This document shows positions 6,502 to 8,791 of a stretch of DNA of 8,791 bases, in pieces; within the stretch, counting starts at the first letter, position 1, and each line of letters begins with the position of its first letter. The notes under the pieces were generated by a model. That model saw only the letters and a list, made by a program, of their open reading frames with translations. It was not told where the DNA came from and searched no databases. This stretch comes from Bordetella parapertussis (GTDB taxonomy: Bacteria > Pseudomonadota > Gammaproteobacteria > Burkholderiales > Burkholderiaceae_B): contig CAMBLP010000088.1 of assembly GCA_945868195.1 (NCBI GenBank), positions 1-8,791 of the forward strand, in the 5' to 3' direction. Position numbers and translations under genes: made by a program.

Positions 6502-7359
6502 ATGACTAGTATTAATTCTTTATCGAAGCGCGCAGTACGTTTTGGACTTGCTATGGCAATCAGCGCAACCTGCGCCTCGGCTGCTTGGGCAAACAAGCCT
6601 TTGGCCACCGGTGTCGACGCAACCTTTGCACCACATGCGATGCCTAAGTTGGGTGGTGGCATTGACGGATTTAACGTCGAGCTAGGCCATGCCTTGGCTA
6701 AACAATTGGGCACGAAAATTACAATAGACGGGACGGAGTTTTCAGCGCTGATCCCGGGCTTGAATGCCAAGAAATACGATTTTGTATTGGCGCCTACGAC
6801 TGTCACCGAAGCCCGTGCCAAAGCCTTGCTTTTCTCCGAAGGCTATTTGAATACAGACTTTGCCTTTGTTCAGGCCAAGAAAACACCCGACATGAAGTCC
6901 CTTGAGGACTTGAAAGGTAAGACAATCGCCTTGAATAAAGGTTCGGCATACGAGAGCTGGGCAAAAGATAATGCCGCTAAATACGGCTTTAAATATGACG
7001 TTTACGCTACCAATGCAGATGCGCTCCAAGCAGTACAGTCAGGACGCGCTTATGCAAACATGACGGGTAACACCGTCGGCGCCTGGTCTGCCAAGCAAAA
7101 CCAAGCGGTCAAAATGACCTATGTGCTCCCGACAGGACTGGTGTGGTCATTAGCTTTTCGACTGGATGACAAAGAAGGTCGTGATCGTATTTCCAACGCC
7201 CTCAAGTGTTTGAAGCAAGACGGTACGGTTGGTAAGCTTGCCCAAAAATGGTTTGGCTTCACGCCACAACCTGGTTCGGCAGCCATCACCGTGGGTGTTG
7301 GTCAAGGTGTGCCCAACATGCCTGGCTACGATCCAACGCCTGTTAAATTAAAGTGCTAA
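6502..7359 (+). CDS. periplasmic substrate-binding protein, family 3 (amino-acid type)
   Basis: Solute-binding protein of an ABC importer, 285 residues from ATG 6502 (AGGA at 6492-6495, 6 nt upstream; the adjacent ATG at 6499 is possible). A Sec signal peptide covers residues 1-30: basic KRAVR, a hydrophobic stretch, then a cleavage site after AWA. The SBP_bac_3 fold is recognisable from GFNVELG (57-63), YDFVLAPTTVTEARAKALLFS (92-112), LEDLKGKTIALNKGSAYES (135-152) and KWFG. Arg105 matches the Arg that binds the ligand carboxylate in HisJ and GlnH. The Asp that binds the alpha-amino group, expected after GRAYANMT, is Gly189/Asn190. The ligand may therefore lack a free amine, for example an N-carbamoyl amino acid or hydantoin acid. 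After the usual end of the fold there is an extra tail of about 30 residues ending in Cys285. Followed by its ATPase and permease. Confidence 0.92.
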   Translation: MTSINSLSKRAVRFGLAMAISATCASAAWANKPLATGVDATFAPHAMPKLGGGIDGFNVELGHALAKQLGTKITIDGTEFSALIPGLNAKKYDFVLAPTTVTEARAKALLFSEGYLNTDFAFVQAKKTPDMKSLEDLKGKTIALNKGSAYESWAKDNAAKYGFKYDVYATNADALQAVQSGRAYANMTGNTVGAWSAKQNQAVKMTYVLPTGLVWSLAFRLDDKEGRDRISNALKCLKQDGTVGKLAQKWFGFTPQPGSAAITVGVGQGVPNMPGYDPTPVKLKC

Positions 7360-7392
7360 TCATTTAGTAAAACTTGCCCGACTGGATAGCTC

Positions 7393-8139
7393 ATGCAAAC
7401 CCCGATCCTGAAAATCACAGGTCTTCATAAATCCTTTGGTGACAATGAAGTACTTAAAGGCATTGATTTGGATGTCATGAAGGGACAGTTGGTTTTTATG
7501 ATCGGGCCATCCGGGTCGGGCAAGAGTACGCTGCTACGCTGCTGTAACAGACTAGAGGAACCGAGTTCAGGATCCATTCTGGTGGATCAAGAGGAGATCA
7601 CTGCCGTCGGTGCAGATCTTAACCGCATCCGGCAAAATATTGGCATGGTCTTTCAGCATTTCAATTTGTACCGCCATATGTCTGTGCTGAATAACGTGAC
7701 TCTTGCTTTACGCAAGGTTCAGAAACTTTCCAAAGAGGAGGCGAATACGCGCGGACTCGAGGCACTCAAACGTGTGGGTTTATTGGAAAAAGCCTCAGCC
7801 TTTCCTGATCAGTTGTCGGGCGGTCAGCAACAACGCGTCGGCATCGCCCGCTCACTCGCGCTTCGTCCGAAGGTTGTTTTATTTGACGAGCCGACCAGTG
7901 CGCTCGACCCCGAACTCGTGGGTGATGTACTCAAAGTGATGCGCGAACTCAAAGACGACGGCATGACAATGCTTGTTGTCAGCCATGAAATGGGATTTGC
8001 CCGCGCTGCCGCGGATCATGTTGTATTTATGGACTTAGGAAAAATCGTCGAACAAGGTACGCCACAACAAATATTTGGCGCACCTACGCACGCGCGCACC
8101 CAGGCGTTTCTCGCTCGCATGAGCGAGCATGCCGCTTAA
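7393..8139 (+). CDS. ABC transporter ATP-binding protein, polar amino acid type (GlnQ/HisP-like)
   Basis: Cytoplasmic ATPase subunit that powers the importer, 248 residues, normal for the family. Complete catalytic set: Walker A GPSGSGKST (38-46, Lys44), Q-loop Gln88 in VFQHFNLYRHMSVLNNV, signature LSGGQQQRV (141-149), Walker B VVLFDE (161-166), D-loop SALDPE and switch His198 in VVSHEM. The Q-loop form and C-terminus (GTPQQIFGAPTHARTQAFL) are typical of polar-amino-acid importers. It starts 33 nt after the binding protein with only a weak GGAT-type ribosome site, and is followed after 20 nt by the permease. Cargo follows from the binding protein, not from this subunit. Confidence 0.95.
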   Translation: MQTPILKITGLHKSFGDNEVLKGIDLDVMKGQLVFMIGPSGSGKSTLLRCCNRLEEPSSGSILVDQEEITAVGADLNRIRQNIGMVFQHFNLYRHMSVLNNVTLALRKVQKLSKEEANTRGLEALKRVGLLEKASAFPDQLSGGQQQRVGIARSLALRPKVVLFDEPTSALDPELVGDVLKVMRELKDDGMTMLVVSHEMGFARAAADHVVFMDLGKIVEQGTPQQIFGAPTHARTQAFLARMSEHAA

Positions 8140-8159
8140 CAATGGGTGAGTGACAAGAC

Positions 8160-8791
8160 ATGGATTTAAAAGCACTCGTTTTCTCTTTTTTCAATCTTGA
8201 GATTGCCTGGGAATATCTGCCTGATATTCTCAAGGGCATGATGATGACAATCGAGCTAGGCTTGGTGGTTGCAATCACGGGACTTGTCGTAGGTATGGGG
8301 CTTGCGGTGCTGCGGGCCCTGCAACTCAAACCTGTCAATTTTTTTATTATTTGTTTTGCCGACATCATGCGCGCTTTGCCGCCACTTGTCGTCATCATGA
8401 TGTTGTTTTTCGCTTTTCCCTATATCCAAATTTCAATGTCGGCGTTTACCGCCACATGGCTGGCGCTTTCTCTCGTGCTGGCGGCCTTCGTCGAGGAAAT
8501 TTGCTGGGCGGGTATTGTTTCCGTTCCGAAAGGTCAATCAGAAGCCGCGCGCTCAACCGGTCTAAGCTGGCTGCAAAGCATGTTGTATGTCGTATTGCCG
8601 CAGGCTGTTCGTTTAACGGTTGCACCCTTGACCAATCGCGTGATCGCCATCACGAAAAGTACAGCGTTGGGTTCGGTGGTCGGGTTGAGTGAAGTGTTAA
8701 ATAACTCGCAATCCGCCATGAGTAACTCCGGCAATGCGACGCCCCTGATGCTGGGTGCGATTGGTTGCCTCGTGATTTTCATCCCAGTTGT
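8160..8791 (+). CDS. ABC transporter permease, polar amino acid type (HisM/GlnP-like), C-terminus outside window
   Basis: Integral inner-membrane subunit of the importer. 210 codons are visible without a stop; the family is about 215-230 residues, so only a short end is missing. The ATG at 8160 has GGTGAG 9 nt upstream. Hydrophobic segments lie around residues 29-50, 60-90 and 95-120, with another beginning at the right edge. The family motif is clear: EEICWAGIVSVPKGQSEAARSTGLS (from residue 112) with the EAA loop that docks on the ATPase, then VLPQAVR. The position usually held by Arg in AE-x-x-R-G-G is Trp here. A second permease may follow outside the window, since many importers of this family use two. 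Confidence 0.92.
   Translation, partial: MDLKALVFSFFNLEIAWEYLPDILKGMMMTIELGLVVAITGLVVGMGLAVLRALQLKPVNFFIICFADIMRALPPLVVIMMLFFAFPYIQISMSAFTATWLALSLVLAAFVEEICWAGIVSVPKGQSEAARSTGLSWLQSMLYVVLPQAVRLTVAPLTNRVIAITKSTALGSVVGLSEVLNNSQSAMSNSGNATPLMLGAIGCLVIFIPV

Noticed and set aside
6562..6579. Possible lipoprotein site at Cys24 of the binding protein
   Set aside because: The residue before the Cys is Thr, which does not fit a lipobox, and a normal AWA signal-peptidase I site follows.

Overview
The window reads as one catabolic locus of a Gram-negative bacterium, most likely a betaproteobacterium (Burkholderiales/Alcaligenaceae-like). This is inferred from the gene style, the roughly balanced base composition and the mix of a LysR regulator, a DapA-like protein and a polar-amino-acid ABC importer; no marker gene is present to prove it. 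Eight protein-coding genes fill almost the whole window. No RNA gene, mobile element, CRISPR array or gene-free stretch over 300 bases was seen.

Layout. On the minus strand, running leftward out of the window, are an Asp/Glu/hydantoin racemase (1949-1278) and an FAD-linked D-2-hydroxyacid dehydrogenase (1267 to the left edge, C-terminus cut off). A 120-bp divergent region (1950-2069) separates them from a LysR-type regulator (2070-2978). After a 133-bp gap comes a tightly packed plus-strand operon: DapA-like protein (3112-4038), dihydropyrimidinase/D-hydantoinase (4055-5539), N-carbamoyl-D-amino-acid hydrolase (about 5542-6489), family 3 periplasmic binding protein (6502-7359), amino-acid-type ABC ATPase (7393-8139) and ABC permease (8160 to the right edge, cut off).

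How they fit together. Racemase, hydantoinase and D-carbamoylase are the three steps of the hydantoinase cascade: a DL-5-substituted hydantoin (or related cyclic ureide) is racemised, opened to an N-carbamoyl-D-amino acid, and hydrolysed to the free D-amino acid with release of ammonia and CO2. The ABC genes probably import the substrate. The binding protein keeps the Arg that holds a carboxylate but lacks the Asp that normally holds an alpha-amino group, which fits an N-carbamoyl or ureido ligand. The DapA-like protein keeps the Schiff-base Lys but has lost the Thr-Thr and Tyr of pyruvate-using relatives, so its reaction is unknown. The FAD enzyme suggests a later oxidation of a D-2-hydroxyacid.

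Regulation. Two near-identical LysR-type boxes, pattern TAACA-N4-GTTATGG with an internal T-N11-A dyad, lie at 2022-2037 (divergent region) and 2997-3012 (in front of the operon). They imply that the one LysR protein controls itself, the racemase/dehydrogenase pair and the hydantoin operon.
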